This document shows, piece after piece, positions 1 to 8,892 of a stretch of DNA of 57,247 nt. A program made the translations under genes and the position numbers. Location: positions 1 to 57,247 of IMG/VR virus record IMGVR_UViG_3300030107_006392; one strand, 5' to 3'. This DNA comes from a virus. Numbering within the stretch: the first letter of the stretch is position 1; each line of letters begins with the position of its first letter. The notes under the pieces were generated by a model that was not told where the DNA came from, did no database searches, and saw only the letters and a program-made list of their open reading frames with translations.

Positions 1-333
1 AGGCATCATAGATGAATCAGCAACCGTTCCTCCTAATGCTCCGAATGATGCACCTGTACTAAGCGGATTATTAAGCATAGATTCAGTTACCTTTTGAGCG
101 CCAGTTGTTAAACCAGGAGAAATATCTATTGCTGGCTTTCCAAATTGTATTGCTGGAAAATTACCTGATGCTGAACTTAGTATCTCCGCCACACTATCAC
201 CATTATTTGCTAATGCAGCGCTTGCTGCATCTGTTGGTTTTCCTCCTAAAGCTTGTGTTGGTTTTCCTCCTAAAGCTTGGCTAAGACCACCAAGAGCGGC
301 GCTTCCAATTCCTGCCGTAAGACCAGCAGTCAT
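1..333. repeat. left copy of the terminal overlap
   Basis: The first ~102 bases match 56876-56977 with about two mismatches, and 274-333 match 57188-57247 exactly. Between these conserved flanks the two copies are unrelated (171 bases here, about 210 at the right end), yet both stay open in the same reading frame. This is seen directly. It implies that the contig closes on itself through a region with two sequence variants, either population microdiversity or a real duplication. Confidence 0.85.
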
Positions 334-1179
334 TCCTTTCTTTAAAGGATCATCTTCTCCAAGAGCAAAACTTTGAAGAGCCTGCCCTCCTCCTGCTCCT
401 AAACCAGTAGCCAGAGCAGTTCCTAAAACTCCTCCACCAAATGCCCCACTCAAAAGTCCTGGTGCAAATGCAGCACCAAGAGCAGGCATCAAGAACCCTT
501 CAGGCAATCCCGTCACAGGATTTCTCGTAACTCCTCCCAAAGAAGCAAGTCCAGCTACCTCATCAGGACGCATATGCATAAGCATAGTATCACCGCCACG
601 CCCTTGAGCAGCTAACATATTAGCTTGATTGCGTAAATTAACCATACCGCCTCCTTCTGCAACTCTTCTTATTTTATAAGGTTCTGGTGCTCCCTCTGGA
701 TCAACAGTATCAAAAATATTCCTACTAGGAGTGGACGGAATACTAGGTATTAATTGACCTGAACCCAATTCTTCACCCCCTTTTATTGAAAAATTTCCAA
801 CTGAAACACTTGGTTTATCTCCTAAATTAATACTAGCCAAATTAGGATTTGTATCACTTGGAGAAGTAAGGCCTGTAATACTTCTAGCAATATTAGAAAA
901 AGCACCTATTCCTAATTTAGCTGGAATACTTAATCCTGCTGTAAGAATACCTAAAGGCACATCAATCAGAGCATCTCTAACTGTATAATTATATCCAAGT
1001 CCAGTTGATGGATCAGGAATATCATCTACAGACATAGATGCCCCATACTTTACATCTCCAGCTTGATTAGCACCTTCTGCTCCATAACCCATTCCATAAC
1101 CTAGTGGTCCCTCAAATGACTGTGTAGCATCATCCATGCCTGCACTGTACTCACCACCAAATTCTTCTCCAATTGCCAT
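1..1179 (-). CDS. N-terminal part of a Gly/Ala-rich virion (ejection-block) protein, cut by the window edge
   Basis: Reading leftward from the ATG at 1179, the frame is open to base 1 (393 residues, MAIGEEFGGEYSAGMDD...). Residues 283 onward (MTAGLTAGIGSAALGGLSQA) recur as the start of the fragment at 56180-57247, so the intact gene should encode about 637 residues across the circular junction. It has long Gly/Ala-rich hydrophobic stretches (around residues 230-300) and no enzyme motif. It follows the tail genes and precedes a GNAT protein and a gp14-like protein, which suggests an internal or ejection role. I do not recognise the family. The variable segment lies just after residue 302. Confidence 0.75.
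   Translation of the reverse strand, partial: MAIGEEFGGEYSAGMDDATQSFEGPLGYGMGYGAEGANQAGDVKYGASMSVDDIPDPSTGLGYNYTVRDALIDVPLGILTAGLSIPAKLGIGAFSNIARSITGLTSPSDTNPNLASINLGDKPSVSVGNFSIKGGEELGSGQLIPSIPSTPSRNIFDTVDPEGAPEPYKIRRVAEGGGMVNLRNQANMLAAQGRGGDTMLMHMRPDEVAGLASLGGVTRNPVTGLPEGFLMPALGAAFAPGLLSGAFGGGVLGTALATGLGAGGGQALQSFALGEDDPLKKGMTAGLTAGIGSAALGGLSQALGGKPTQALGGKPTDAASAALANNGDSVAEILSSASGNFPAIQFGKPAIDISPGLTTGAQKVTESMLNNPLSTGASFGALGGTVADSSMMP
232..279. repeat. two perfect 24-base tandem repeats inside the variable segment
   Basis: Bases 232-255 and 256-279 are identical, and each encodes eight residues (QALGGKPT-type) of the truncated protein. The right-end variant lacks the repeat. It is an in-frame expansion in the polymorphic segment. 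Confidence 0.85.
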
Positions 1180-1188
1180 ATTTAATTC

Positions 1189-1485
1189 CTAAGAAGTAGT
1201 AACTGTTACTGTCCCAATACCAGAAGAAGCAGTAACCGAACTGCCGTACCCAATATTAGGTAATACAATTTTTAATATTCCATTATCATTATACACTGAA
1301 CCAGTTTCTAACTGTGCCCCGCTTGTAGGAAGATCCGTTAAAACTAAAGTTGTTCCACGAATAGGACCAGGATTACCTACCTGTTCTACTAAATAATTTA
1401 AAGTACGAATTAAATCATACATATATTGCGAATCATATTCCTTAGTAGGAACAGGAAAAACAGGAACTCCTGCTGTAAATGTCAT
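1189..1485 (-). CDS. small virion-associated protein of unknown function (98 aa)
   Basis: No domain is recognised. The C-terminus ends in SSGIGTVTVTTS, nearly the same as the end of the 117-residue protein at 10344-10697 (SSSIGTVTIKTS). The 200-residue repeat protein at 8287 also contains an IGTVSI stretch. The start overlaps the stop of the 765-residue gene upstream by four bases, so it is translationally coupled within the late leftward operon. The context and the shared beta-type tail suggest a minor structural protein; this is inference. Confidence 0.7.
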   Translation of the reverse strand: MTFTAGVPVFPVPTKEYDSQYMYDLIRTLNYLVEQVGNPGPIRGTTLVLTDLPTSGAQLETGSVYNDNGILKIVLPNIGYGSSVTASSGIGTVTVTTS

Positions 1486-3779
1486 CGCCTTCCATCCGCA
1501 CGAATATTAATACGTGGAACTCCCAATCTCCACTGAACCCCTTCATTATCACTTGCAACTTTTAAAGCAATGCTTCGACCTCTAACCCTAATAAATGCTT
1601 GATTAGTAAACTGCTCAATGGGCGTTGTAGAGGTTCTAGTTACTGAAGCATCCTGTGACTGATCATATGTAGAGCCAGGAAAATTACGAGCTTTTATTGT
1701 AAAAGTTGCACTTGGATCAGAAGAAGTAGAACCATCAAAAGTCATATCAGGAATTAATCTATCAACAAAACTAAACACCTCTCCCTGTCCTATATCAAAT
1801 TGAGAACTTTCAACATAAGATGTAATAGGGTCTCCATCATTATCATTTCCGTTCTCATGATTAAAAAGATACGGATTAGATTCAATGCCCGTAGCTTGTG
1901 GGAAAGAACGTATGCCTCTATCAATCCAAGCTGTTCTAGCTAACGAACCATAGTACCAGACATTTTCTCCATAATTATAAATAATATAAGAATCATTTTC
2001 TTGTGATTCAGATGAAGGATAGAACCAAATAGCTTCCGTAAACTCTGAATTAATTCCTGCATAAATTGTACGAAGTCTGTTACTATTTAAATTTCCAAAT
2101 ACTTTAAATCTTACAGGGCATGGTAGTTGCTGAACCCTTCCATCGTACTTGTAAAAAGTTTCACGACCCATCCAAAACAATACATCATCAACATTGCCTA
2201 CAGCATTCGGTGAAATAATAGTAGTGTTATTAGAAATTTGAGTAAATGCAAAAGTATCTGGCGCTCCGACAAATGTCATGGAATACATCGCAGTATCTGT
2301 CCAGATAATAATTTCACGTTTAGTTTCTACTGCTTTTACAAATTCAGACCCAGAACCCAAAGGCATATCCCCTGCCGTAGCACCCGTAATGTCCCAATCT
2401 GTTACGCTTTCTGCATTTGACCAGCGAACAAGCAATGCGTCTTGTTGCGTAGATCCTGCTGGATTTGTACCAAAACAAATAACATGTCCGTCTCTATCCG
2501 AAGTAAGAACTTGACGTGCCACTACAGGCACATCAATTCCTCCAGACAAACTAGTTAAATTAACTCCTCTAGTTAAAACTCCATTTGTTTTTTGCCATAT
2601 ATAAACAGCACCATCGCGCACATTAAACAACAAGTCTTCTTCATAATTATCTTGTGACCACAACCTTATTTCATTTAATACAGTTGTATCTGCTCCTTGA
2701 CCCCAACCAATAAAACTTCTTGCATCCTGAACAGTTGATCCATCACTATGAGTAGCACCTGTGGTTCCCCTTGTTGCACGAGCAATACCCGTTAAATCAT
2801 TAGTAGAAATTCCCGTGTACGTTATCAACTCACTGTTAATTAACACAACACCTAAATATGTAACAGTAGCCCCTGCGGTGTGACCTGCGGCTGTAGTTCC
2901 AAACGCCCCTCTAGTAAGATCAGTAAAAACATTCCCATTTAAAGTTCCGTATTTTATTACCTCTGACCCAATAGTAATTGTTCCTTTATCAGCAAATCCT
3001 GTAGAACTAGCTACCGTAATAGAGGTATCGCTATCTAAAATTGTAGAACTTAAAGAAGAAGATCCAGAAGAAAAATCTGTAGCACTCGTTAAAGTAATGT
3101 TAGAAGTGCTTGAAGTGCTGGATATAGCGCCATTAAGAGTGGTTGCTGCTTCTCCTAAAACTTGTCCTCCCCATAATCCAGCGCCCCATCCATTTCCACC
3201 TGATGAGGAATTAAGCCCAGTATTTATTTGATAGATTGCGGTAAAAGAATCTCCTCCTGATCCCGCACCCGATGAGGTGGCCGCGGAGTCAACAGTTATT
3301 ACATAAACATTAGAATCAGTAACACTTGTTATTTGATGCTCTATATTTAAAGAAGCCGCAGGAATACCATTAACTGCGCTTAGTCCTGTGAAGGAAACAA
3401 AATCATTAACTACAGCACCATGACCTATATCAGTAACCGTAATAGTTTTTTCGGTATTAACTGTAACCAAAGCCGCCGCTGTTAAAGTAACAGTTCGACT
3501 TATAGGCGTTATGTCATAAAAAGAATTTCCTTCTTCTAGGTAAAATTTAAGATTAGTTCCAAGACCTAAAAAATTTGACCCATCTAATGTTACCCAATTA
3601 TGCAAAGATCGACAGGCTCCTTGAAAAGAAGAAGGAGAAGCCTTAGTCCAACCACCTATTTTTTCTGGCAACCCATATCTAAATCTAATTTTATCACAAT
3701 CAAACCATCCACCTTCATTAGCATAAGAAGTTGTATCTCTAACAATTCCTGGTCTAAATGTAATGTTCTGATAGGCCAT
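1482..3779 (-). CDS. large tail-hub / packaged-DNA stabilisation-like protein (gp10-type propeller)
   Basis: 765 residues. The N-terminus (FRPGIVRDTTSYANEGGW, then IRFRYGLPEKIGGWTK) is typical of large short-tail proteins often annotated as gp10-like DNA-stabilisation or tail proteins. The body has repeated Trp/Tyr beta-strand blocks consistent with a propeller. Residues ~215-350 hold an insertion of two related units, each with an ITIGSEVIKYG/LINSELITYTG strand followed by an LTRG..GTTAA.H..GATV-like strand. It lies between a tail-assembly-chaperone-like protein and the ejection block. The assignment rests on remembered family resemblance and context. Structural role likely, exact tail position uncertain. 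Confidence 0.7.
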   Translation of the reverse strand: MAYQNITFRPGIVRDTTSYANEGGWFDCDKIRFRYGLPEKIGGWTKASPSSFQGACRSLHNWVTLDGSNFLGLGTNLKFYLEEGNSFYDITPISRTVTLTAAALVTVNTEKTITVTDIGHGAVVNDFVSFTGLSAVNGIPAASLNIEHQITSVTDSNVYVITVDSAATSSGAGSGGDSFTAIYQINTGLNSSSGGNGWGAGLWGGQVLGEAATTLNGAISSTSSTSNITLTSATDFSSGSSSLSSTILDSDTSITVASSTGFADKGTITIGSEVIKYGTLNGNVFTDLTRGAFGTTAAGHTAGATVTYLGVVLINSELITYTGISTNDLTGIARATRGTTGATHSDGSTVQDARSFIGWGQGADTTVLNEIRLWSQDNYEEDLLFNVRDGAVYIWQKTNGVLTRGVNLTSLSGGIDVPVVARQVLTSDRDGHVICFGTNPAGSTQQDALLVRWSNAESVTDWDITGATAGDMPLGSGSEFVKAVETKREIIIWTDTAMYSMTFVGAPDTFAFTQISNNTTIISPNAVGNVDDVLFWMGRETFYKYDGRVQQLPCPVRFKVFGNLNSNRLRTIYAGINSEFTEAIWFYPSSESQENDSYIIYNYGENVWYYGSLARTAWIDRGIRSFPQATGIESNPYLFNHENGNDNDGDPITSYVESSQFDIGQGEVFSFVDRLIPDMTFDGSTSSDPSATFTIKARNFPGSTYDQSQDASVTRTSTTPIEQFTNQAFIRVRGRSIALKVASDNEGVQWRLGVPRINIRADGRR

Positions 3780-3784
3780 ACAAG

Positions 3785-4327
3785 TTACTCCACTAACTCA
3801 GGCCAATCATACAAAATACCTGTTGTTGTAGAGCTTCCATCATTGTTTGCCGTGGTCTTTAAAAACAATGCTTCTATTGCATCAGTATCTCCAGCATCAT
3901 CGATAGCTGTTTCCATTTCTGTTGCTTTAGCGCGGATAGCGTCTCGCCATGTTTGAATGTTTGAAGGGATAGCTGTACCTTTGTCTGTTTTTCTAATTAC
4001 AGCCCAATCTGTTTGTAGCAACAATTGTCGTTGCTGTTCCTTTACTTCATTTTTTAATGTTGTCTTTACTCCGTAAGTTGTCACGCCATTTGATGTAACA
4101 TCATCTAAATTTCTTTTCGTGGAGTTAACACTGCCATCTGCATTATGAGAAGAATTATATAATTTGTGATTTGGGAAAGGCTGTAGAACAATCTCTTCTA
4201 TCCCAGCTTCTTTCTTTTCTTCTTCCGACCACAACCCCCAAGTGCTAGGGTGTGTTATTCCTTCATCAGAAACCCAACTTTGACCTAAGTTAATGGTTTT
4301 ACTTCCAGCTTTAAAAATTGAAGACAT
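3785..4327 (-). CDS. tail fibre assembly chaperone-like protein (180 aa)
   Basis: The region around residues 100-140 (LLLQTDWAVIRKTDKGTAIP, then TWRDAIRAKATEME) resembles the conserved 'R..LL..TDW' segment of phage tail assembly chaperone proteins, where it precedes a short helix. The N-terminal half is a small beta-rich domain. The position downstream of the fibre genes and upstream of the large hub gene suits a fibre chaperone. The call is from the motif and context only. Confidence 0.6.
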   Translation of the reverse strand: MSSIFKAGSKTINLGQSWVSDEGITHPSTWGLWSEEEKKEAGIEEIVLQPFPNHKLYNSSHNADGSVNSTKRNLDDVTSNGVTTYGVKTTLKNEVKEQQRQLLLQTDWAVIRKTDKGTAIPSNIQTWRDAIRAKATEMETAIDDAGDTDAIEALFLKTTANNDGSSTTTGILYDWPELVE

Positions 4328-4354
4328 GATTAAAATCCTTTATTATTAAAAAGT

Positions 4355-4558
4355 TCATAACGATCCCTTCCAAGTTATCCCAGCTAACAAAAGGATAATA
4401 GCACCAGCAGAACTCATTAGAACTATTTCAAGTCGTTTTAATCGAGCAGCTACCATAGAATATCTTTCAGCGCACACAGCTTCGTGGGTTTTAAGATGAG
4501 CAGATAATTCTGCTAAATCTTTTGCTATTTGTTCTCCAAATAATTTCTTTTGTGCCAT
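4355..4558 (-). CDS. small one-TM protein (67 aa), holin/haemolysin-XhlA-like architecture
   Basis: An amphipathic helix (residues ~1-45, with HEAVCAERYSMVAARLKRLE) is followed by one transmembrane segment (~46-63, LMSSAGAIILLLAGITW). The stop/start overlaps the 835-residue fibre gene at 4558. The arrangement matches the 51-residue protein at 12560-12715, which has H-E-x2-C-A-x-R and RLE in the same order. That layout recalls XhlA-type or holin-accessory proteins, but no function is shown. Confidence 0.65.
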   Translation of the reverse strand: MAQKKLFGEQIAKDLAELSAHLKTHEAVCAERYSMVAARLKRLEIVLMSSAGAIILLLAGITWKGSL

Positions 4559-7065
4559 TATCTAGCCCTGTTATTAGACTCAAAAGGTGATCTTGCCCAA
4601 GCAATAAACATATATTCTTGTCCACTTGCATTATGTTCTGAAGCACCCGTTAAAGATTTAAAACCATTGCTATAAATATTAAAAGGACTCGATCCTAAAT
4701 TAGCATCTGTCTCATTAGAGCTAAGTCTTAAAGATCTATCCGTAGGATTTCCGTAAGCATTTGTAGTTTGCACATCGTTATAAACTGCCCAATTTGCTGT
4801 AGTATCTATTGATTTTATCCAAATCATCGAGGGTCTCATGCCCGTCCAGACAAAGGGACCCGATGTGGTTCCGTTCCCAACATAGGAACTTATCCGATTA
4901 AAACCAGGTATTTCAACAAACACATATGCTGACAGTGTATCACCAGAGCCATTTGTAAAAGTATGAGTCCCCACACCGATAGATGTGGTGCCTCCAGCCG
5001 TTGGGTCGGGACCCCATTGGCGATCATCTCCCCATACGTATTCTTGGCTTTCTGTTGCAAATCCAATATAACCTCGCGCTGGCATAACTTTGTGCCAACA
5101 AATAGAAACTGAATTTTTATTTGTTGCTTTTACAAACATAAATTCAACTTTCTTACCAAGCCCATGTAAAATTGTTGATGCGGAACCATTCCCAGTAAAT
5201 TGAATTATGCTTAATCCATTATCTGGATTAGCAGCTCTTGTTATATTGGTTTGCGAACTGTCACTAATTTTAGTCATGCCATTTGTAACTGTTCCGCTAG
5301 ATCCAGTTTTCCAATTAAATGCTAAATATTTTTCGGCAGAAGTATTTACTTGAGCAAAAGTTCCTAATGTAAAGCCATCAGAATCAAAACTTTTAAGCGA
5401 TTGTGCCGTTGTTACTATCCCGCCCAGATCGCTTCTGTTTGGACTCCAATGTTTTGTAGCTCCATTGACATTATCGAACAGCATCCAATCATCTGTTGCA
5501 TCAAGATTTTTAATAAGAACAAATCCAGGTTGAAAGCTTAAACTAGATATTTCTAGTTCGCTTCCTGTTCCTGTATATTGAAGTGGTTCGCATTGGTCAG
5601 TAGATTTGGGGACAGTAGGTGTTGTTATATTGGCAACATTTAAAGTTTTGAAACCAGTTGGCGGGGTGTATGATAGAGTCTGTTGACCACAGTTTAATTC
5701 AATCGTGCCCGCTGCACCATACCCAAGAACAGGCGTGTAATCCGTATCTGTCAAATCCGTATATGCGGCATTAGTTCCAGCGGCTGGATCACCTGATGCT
5801 TGCCAAGTATTATTAAGGCCCCACCAAATCTTATTGTTATCTAAATCTACTGCACACTGAAGAATATCATCCGCACTTGCGCCACTACCGTAAGAGGTTT
5901 GAGACCCATCTTTCACTTTGGCGCCACTGTAGGGGTTATAGTAATAAATCCCAGTGGAGTTCATATTGGCAGACGTGTCTAAACTACCATAATAGGTACC
6001 TGCGAGAACGCCTGTACTAGCTAAGTTAACTCCAGAAACTTTGGTTTCCCAGTACCATTGTCCACTAGTAAGTCTGGCAATAGAAAACTGTGCAACATAA
6101 TCTGCAACATATACACCTTTTAAATTACCTAAAGAAATTGTAACATCATTGTTTCCTGCAACATTAACTGCTTCTGGATTTATTCTTCCATAGTTTCCTA
6201 AAGAACTATCCGCATCGTTTGTAGTTACATCTACCTGTCTGTTTTTCGCAGCAGTTATTGTCGAACTATGAAGCAATGCAAAATGACCATCGTTTCCAGA
6301 AGTATCCGCACCCATGCCACTGGCGTTTTGACCTGTGCCTGTTTCTTTAAATTGCAATCTAAAACCATTGTTTCCATATGTTACAGAATTAGGATCTATA
6401 GGAGTCCATATGCCTGTATCTGAATTTATTTCTCCAAATGAAGTTGGATCATAAGCAGTACCGTCTATAAAGATGCAATCTCCTGCAAGCACAAACCCCG
6501 CCTCGTTACGTGATGAAGTACTAGAATGGTCCACATCTGTACCTAGTACTTGAGTGGGTGCTGTCCCTGAACCAGTATAAGCAAACCCTCGAAATACTTG
6601 ATCTTCGGCGGGCCAGCTAGCAGAAGATGTATCCGTAACTTGTACGCCATTAACATATAGTTTTACTCTATTTGTATCAGTGCTTTGAGTAGTATCAATA
6701 GCTAAAACAAAATGGTAAAATGCTGAAGTATCTTGAAATTTAGGAGACCATGTAATATCGGCATTGTTACCTGCACCAAGCCACATATTTATTTGATCAA
6801 TTGAATTAAAAATAAATGCATCATGCCCACCACTTCCAGCAGCCACACCATTATTAGCAGCAAAAATACCTTGGGATGCGGTTCCAATAACAGATCTTTT
6901 TATCCACGCGGATAAAGTCATTTTAGTAGTGCTTGTTGAAGTACTTGACAATTGCCTTTGCATGGCTTCATCGTTAGCTCTAAAAAAGGCAAACGAATTA
7001 GATACAGTGTAACTACCTGACCCTGCAGCTCCACTTCCAAACCATTGTGATCCAAACATAGGCAT
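4558..7065 (-). CDS. lectin-like tail fibre / adhesin (LamG + SPRY-like + DUF7483-like)
   Basis: 835 residues in three recognisable parts. Residues ~20-170 form a concanavalin-A/LamG-like sandwich (MTLSAWIKR..., then FYHFVLAID, then VKLYVNGVQV). Residues ~325-470 look SPRY-like (SGQWYWETKV, then WWGLNNTWQ, then GFKTLN). Residues ~500-830 carry the paired 'GFVLIKN...DWMLFD' and 'FMFVKATNKN' pattern I associate with DUF7483 of marine phage fibres. It follows the 404-residue repeat fibre with an exact junction at 7065. Host-surface glycan binding is inferred from the lectin folds. No depolymerase motif is seen. Confidence 0.75.
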   Translation of the reverse strand: MPMFGSQWFGSGAAGSGSYTVSNSFAFFRANDEAMQRQLSSTSTSTTKMTLSAWIKRSVIGTASQGIFAANNGVAAGSGGHDAFIFNSIDQINMWLGAGNNADITWSPKFQDTSAFYHFVLAIDTTQSTDTNRVKLYVNGVQVTDTSSASWPAEDQVFRGFAYTGSGTAPTQVLGTDVDHSSTSSRNEAGFVLAGDCIFIDGTAYDPTSFGEINSDTGIWTPIDPNSVTYGNNGFRLQFKETGTGQNASGMGADTSGNDGHFALLHSSTITAAKNRQVDVTTNDADSSLGNYGRINPEAVNVAGNNDVTISLGNLKGVYVADYVAQFSIARLTSGQWYWETKVSGVNLASTGVLAGTYYGSLDTSANMNSTGIYYYNPYSGAKVKDGSQTSYGSGASADDILQCAVDLDNNKIWWGLNNTWQASGDPAAGTNAAYTDLTDTDYTPVLGYGAAGTIELNCGQQTLSYTPPTGFKTLNVANITTPTVPKSTDQCEPLQYTGTGSELEISSLSFQPGFVLIKNLDATDDWMLFDNVNGATKHWSPNRSDLGGIVTTAQSLKSFDSDGFTLGTFAQVNTSAEKYLAFNWKTGSSGTVTNGMTKISDSSQTNITRAANPDNGLSIIQFTGNGSASTILHGLGKKVEFMFVKATNKNSVSICWHKVMPARGYIGFATESQEYVWGDDRQWGPDPTAGGTTSIGVGTHTFTNGSGDTLSAYVFVEIPGFNRISSYVGNGTTSGPFVWTGMRPSMIWIKSIDTTANWAVYNDVQTTNAYGNPTDRSLRLSSNETDANLGSSPFNIYSNGFKSLTGASEHNASGQEYMFIAWARSPFESNNRAR

Positions 7066-8279
7066 TAGCTAAACGCCAACTGTGGGGTGCCAAGTTGAAT
7101 AGAACCAGAAGCCTTTACAAAGTACGGAACCACATCTACTGCACTTGCTGCTGTACTAAGGGTAATTCCTGCTCCAGCAGGACTTTCATAATCCGTACCA
7201 AGGCTTAAAGTTCTTGATCCAGTACCATCTTGAATAAAAACAAATACTCCTGATTGACCCACAGATTCAGTGGATGGATTATCAAGTGTTACATTGCCTG
7301 TAAGGGTTAAAACAAAATTTTGATGAGCAGAAAAATCAATGGTCACATTACCAGTGTTTGATGTATCCGTATCAGTTTCTGCAAGTATAATTGTGCCACC
7401 ATTTAATTGACCAGCAATTGTTACATTTGTGGTTCCTGTAGGAATTTCAATAACATCTGCATCCGCATCATTTTTAATCGTGACATCGTTAGTTGCACCT
7501 TGACCCGTAAGAATAAGACCTTCCGCAGCAGTGTACCCCATTGCCGCGTTATCTCCCGCAGAGGTGTCTCCATCAGCATTAACCGTAGATGCTGTGACAT
7601 CTCCAACTATGTCTACATTTGTAGCTCCTGTAGCAATTGTAATTACATCAGCGTCTGCGTCATTTTTAATTGTTACATCATTACTAGAACCTTGTCCTGT
7701 AAGAATTAAACCTTCAGCAGCAGTATACCCAACAGCCGCTTTGTCACTAGCCGCAGTATCTCCTAAAGCATTAAAAGTACCACTTGAAGTAACATCTCCA
7801 GAAGCAGTTAAAGTAGCTAATTGTAAATTGGATAGAGCATCTACAACAGCCGCTCCTGACCCTGCTCCGTCCATGTAAACAATGGCAGACTTGCCATTTT
7901 CTATTGTTATATTTGCTCCAGACCCTTGCGTTAAAATAACAGAATAAGGTCCACTAGATCCTGAATCTGTGGTTGCATTTATTATAATAAAAAAGGCAGC
8001 AGTAGTGTTAGGAGCCACCGTTACAGTGTTATTTGCACCGAGTGCTCCCGTAAATTTAATTACGCGATACATGCCATCCTGAAGATTTTCAGTTCCAGAT
8101 CCAGGCGCAGCCTCTCTTACTGTTAACGTATGCGTAGTTCCAGAAAGACCTACCGCTTTGTAAGAAGCTATTCTATCAAGAATATCAAGATTGTGGTTGG
8201 TGGTAGTTCCCCACGCCCCAGACTGCTCACCAGAACCTATTTTCTCTATACCAAAACTTGTTGTATAAGTGCTTGCCAT
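7065..8279 (-). CDS. repeat-containing tail fibre/spike protein (404 aa)
   Basis: The start is placed at 8279 because the minus strand reads GAGGTAATT before that ATG; the longer frame to 8309 has no better signal and overlaps the upstream gene more. The N-terminus (TTSFGIEKIGSGEQSGAWGT) is a common attachment domain of marine phage fibres. The centre has two copies of a ~60-residue unit containing GYTAAEGLILTGQG and VTIKNDADADVI. The C-terminal part is beta-rich (NVTIDFSAHQNFVLTL). Probably a trimeric beta-helical fibre. Confidence 0.75.
   Translation of the reverse strand: MASTYTTSFGIEKIGSGEQSGAWGTTTNHNLDILDRIASYKAVGLSGTTHTLTVREAAPGSGTENLQDGMYRVIKFTGALGANNTVTVAPNTTAAFFIIINATTDSGSSGPYSVILTQGSGANITIENGKSAIVYMDGAGSGAAVVDALSNLQLATLTASGDVTSSGTFNALGDTAASDKAAVGYTAAEGLILTGQGSSNDVTIKNDADADVITIATGATNVDIVGDVTASTVNADGDTSAGDNAAMGYTAAEGLILTGQGATNDVTIKNDADADVIEIPTGTTNVTIAGQLNGGTIILAETDTDTSNTGNVTIDFSAHQNFVLTLTGNVTLDNPSTESVGQSGVFVFIQDGTGSRTLSLGTDYESPAGAGITLSTAASAVDVVPYFVKASGSIQLGTPQLAFS
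7450..7730. repeat. two ~90-base diverged repeats in the fibre gene
   Basis: Bases 7450-7539 and 7641-7730 encode almost the same 30 residues (GYTAAEGLILTGQG...DADADVI) but differ at many third positions. The protein repeat is therefore kept by selection rather than being a recent DNA copy. Confidence 0.8.
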
Positions 8280-8286
8280 AATTACC

Positions 8287-8889
8287 TCACGCCACGTCCC
8301 TGTTTCCAATTTCTACCCAGTTAGGTGTTTGGCTTGGGACAATAGGTTGCCAAACAACTGAGGAATTAATTATACTTGTAATTTCTAAACCTGTAACTCC
8401 TACTGTCATTTCCGTAATAGATACCGTGCCAATAGCACTAGAAGCTTGTACCCCAGTTTCAACAACAGTAACACCTGTTCCTTCAGTTACTGATTCTGTT
8501 CCAGTTGTTCCTGCAGCTTGAACACCAGTTACACTAAAACTAATGCCACCTTCTATATCAAAAGTGCCAATGCTAAAACTAGAAGAAACACTAGTAGGAC
8601 TAATAGTAGCATCACCTGAGACAGTATAGCCTGTGCCTATAGCAAAAGAACCTGATACACCACTCTCAACAATGGTTATACCAGTACCTTGACCTACAGA
8701 ATAACTTCCAAAAGAATACTGAGCAAGTATTCCTGTCTCTGAAACAGTAACACCTGTTCCCTCAACAACAGATTCCGAGCCAACATTCATTGACATGGAA
8801 AGGCTAGACAGCCCTCCTTCATTCCACGCCCCTTGATTCCATCCAGCACGGCCCCAGCCTGTGCCAAAAATAATGGTGACGCTTGACAT
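8287..8889 (-). CDS. Gly/Val-rich repeat structural protein (200 aa)
   Basis: The N-terminus (GWGRAGWNQGAWNEGG) followed by strands of the type G-T-G-V-T-V-x-E-T-G-V, repeated about six times at 20-27 residue spacing, is typical of a beta-rich family common in marine podovirus tail clusters. No catalytic motif. It sits between a 169-residue structural protein and the 404-residue fibre, four bases from the former. Probably a fibre or tail decoration component; the exact role is unknown. Confidence 0.65.
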   Translation of the reverse strand: MSSVTIIFGTGWGRAGWNQGAWNEGGLSSLSMSMNVGSESVVEGTGVTVSETGILAQYSFGSYSVGQGTGITIVESGVSGSFAIGTGYTVSGDATISPTSVSSSFSIGTFDIEGGISFSVTGVQAAGTTGTESVTEGTGVTVVETGVQASSAIGTVSITEMTVGVTGLEITSIINSSVVWQPIVPSQTPNWVEIGNRDVA

Positions 8890-8892
8890 AAT

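Noticed and set aside
1-333. Diversity-generating retroelement as cause of the variable segment
   Set aside because: The two alleles differ in length and in all positions, not only at adenines, and no reverse transcriptase or template repeat is present.
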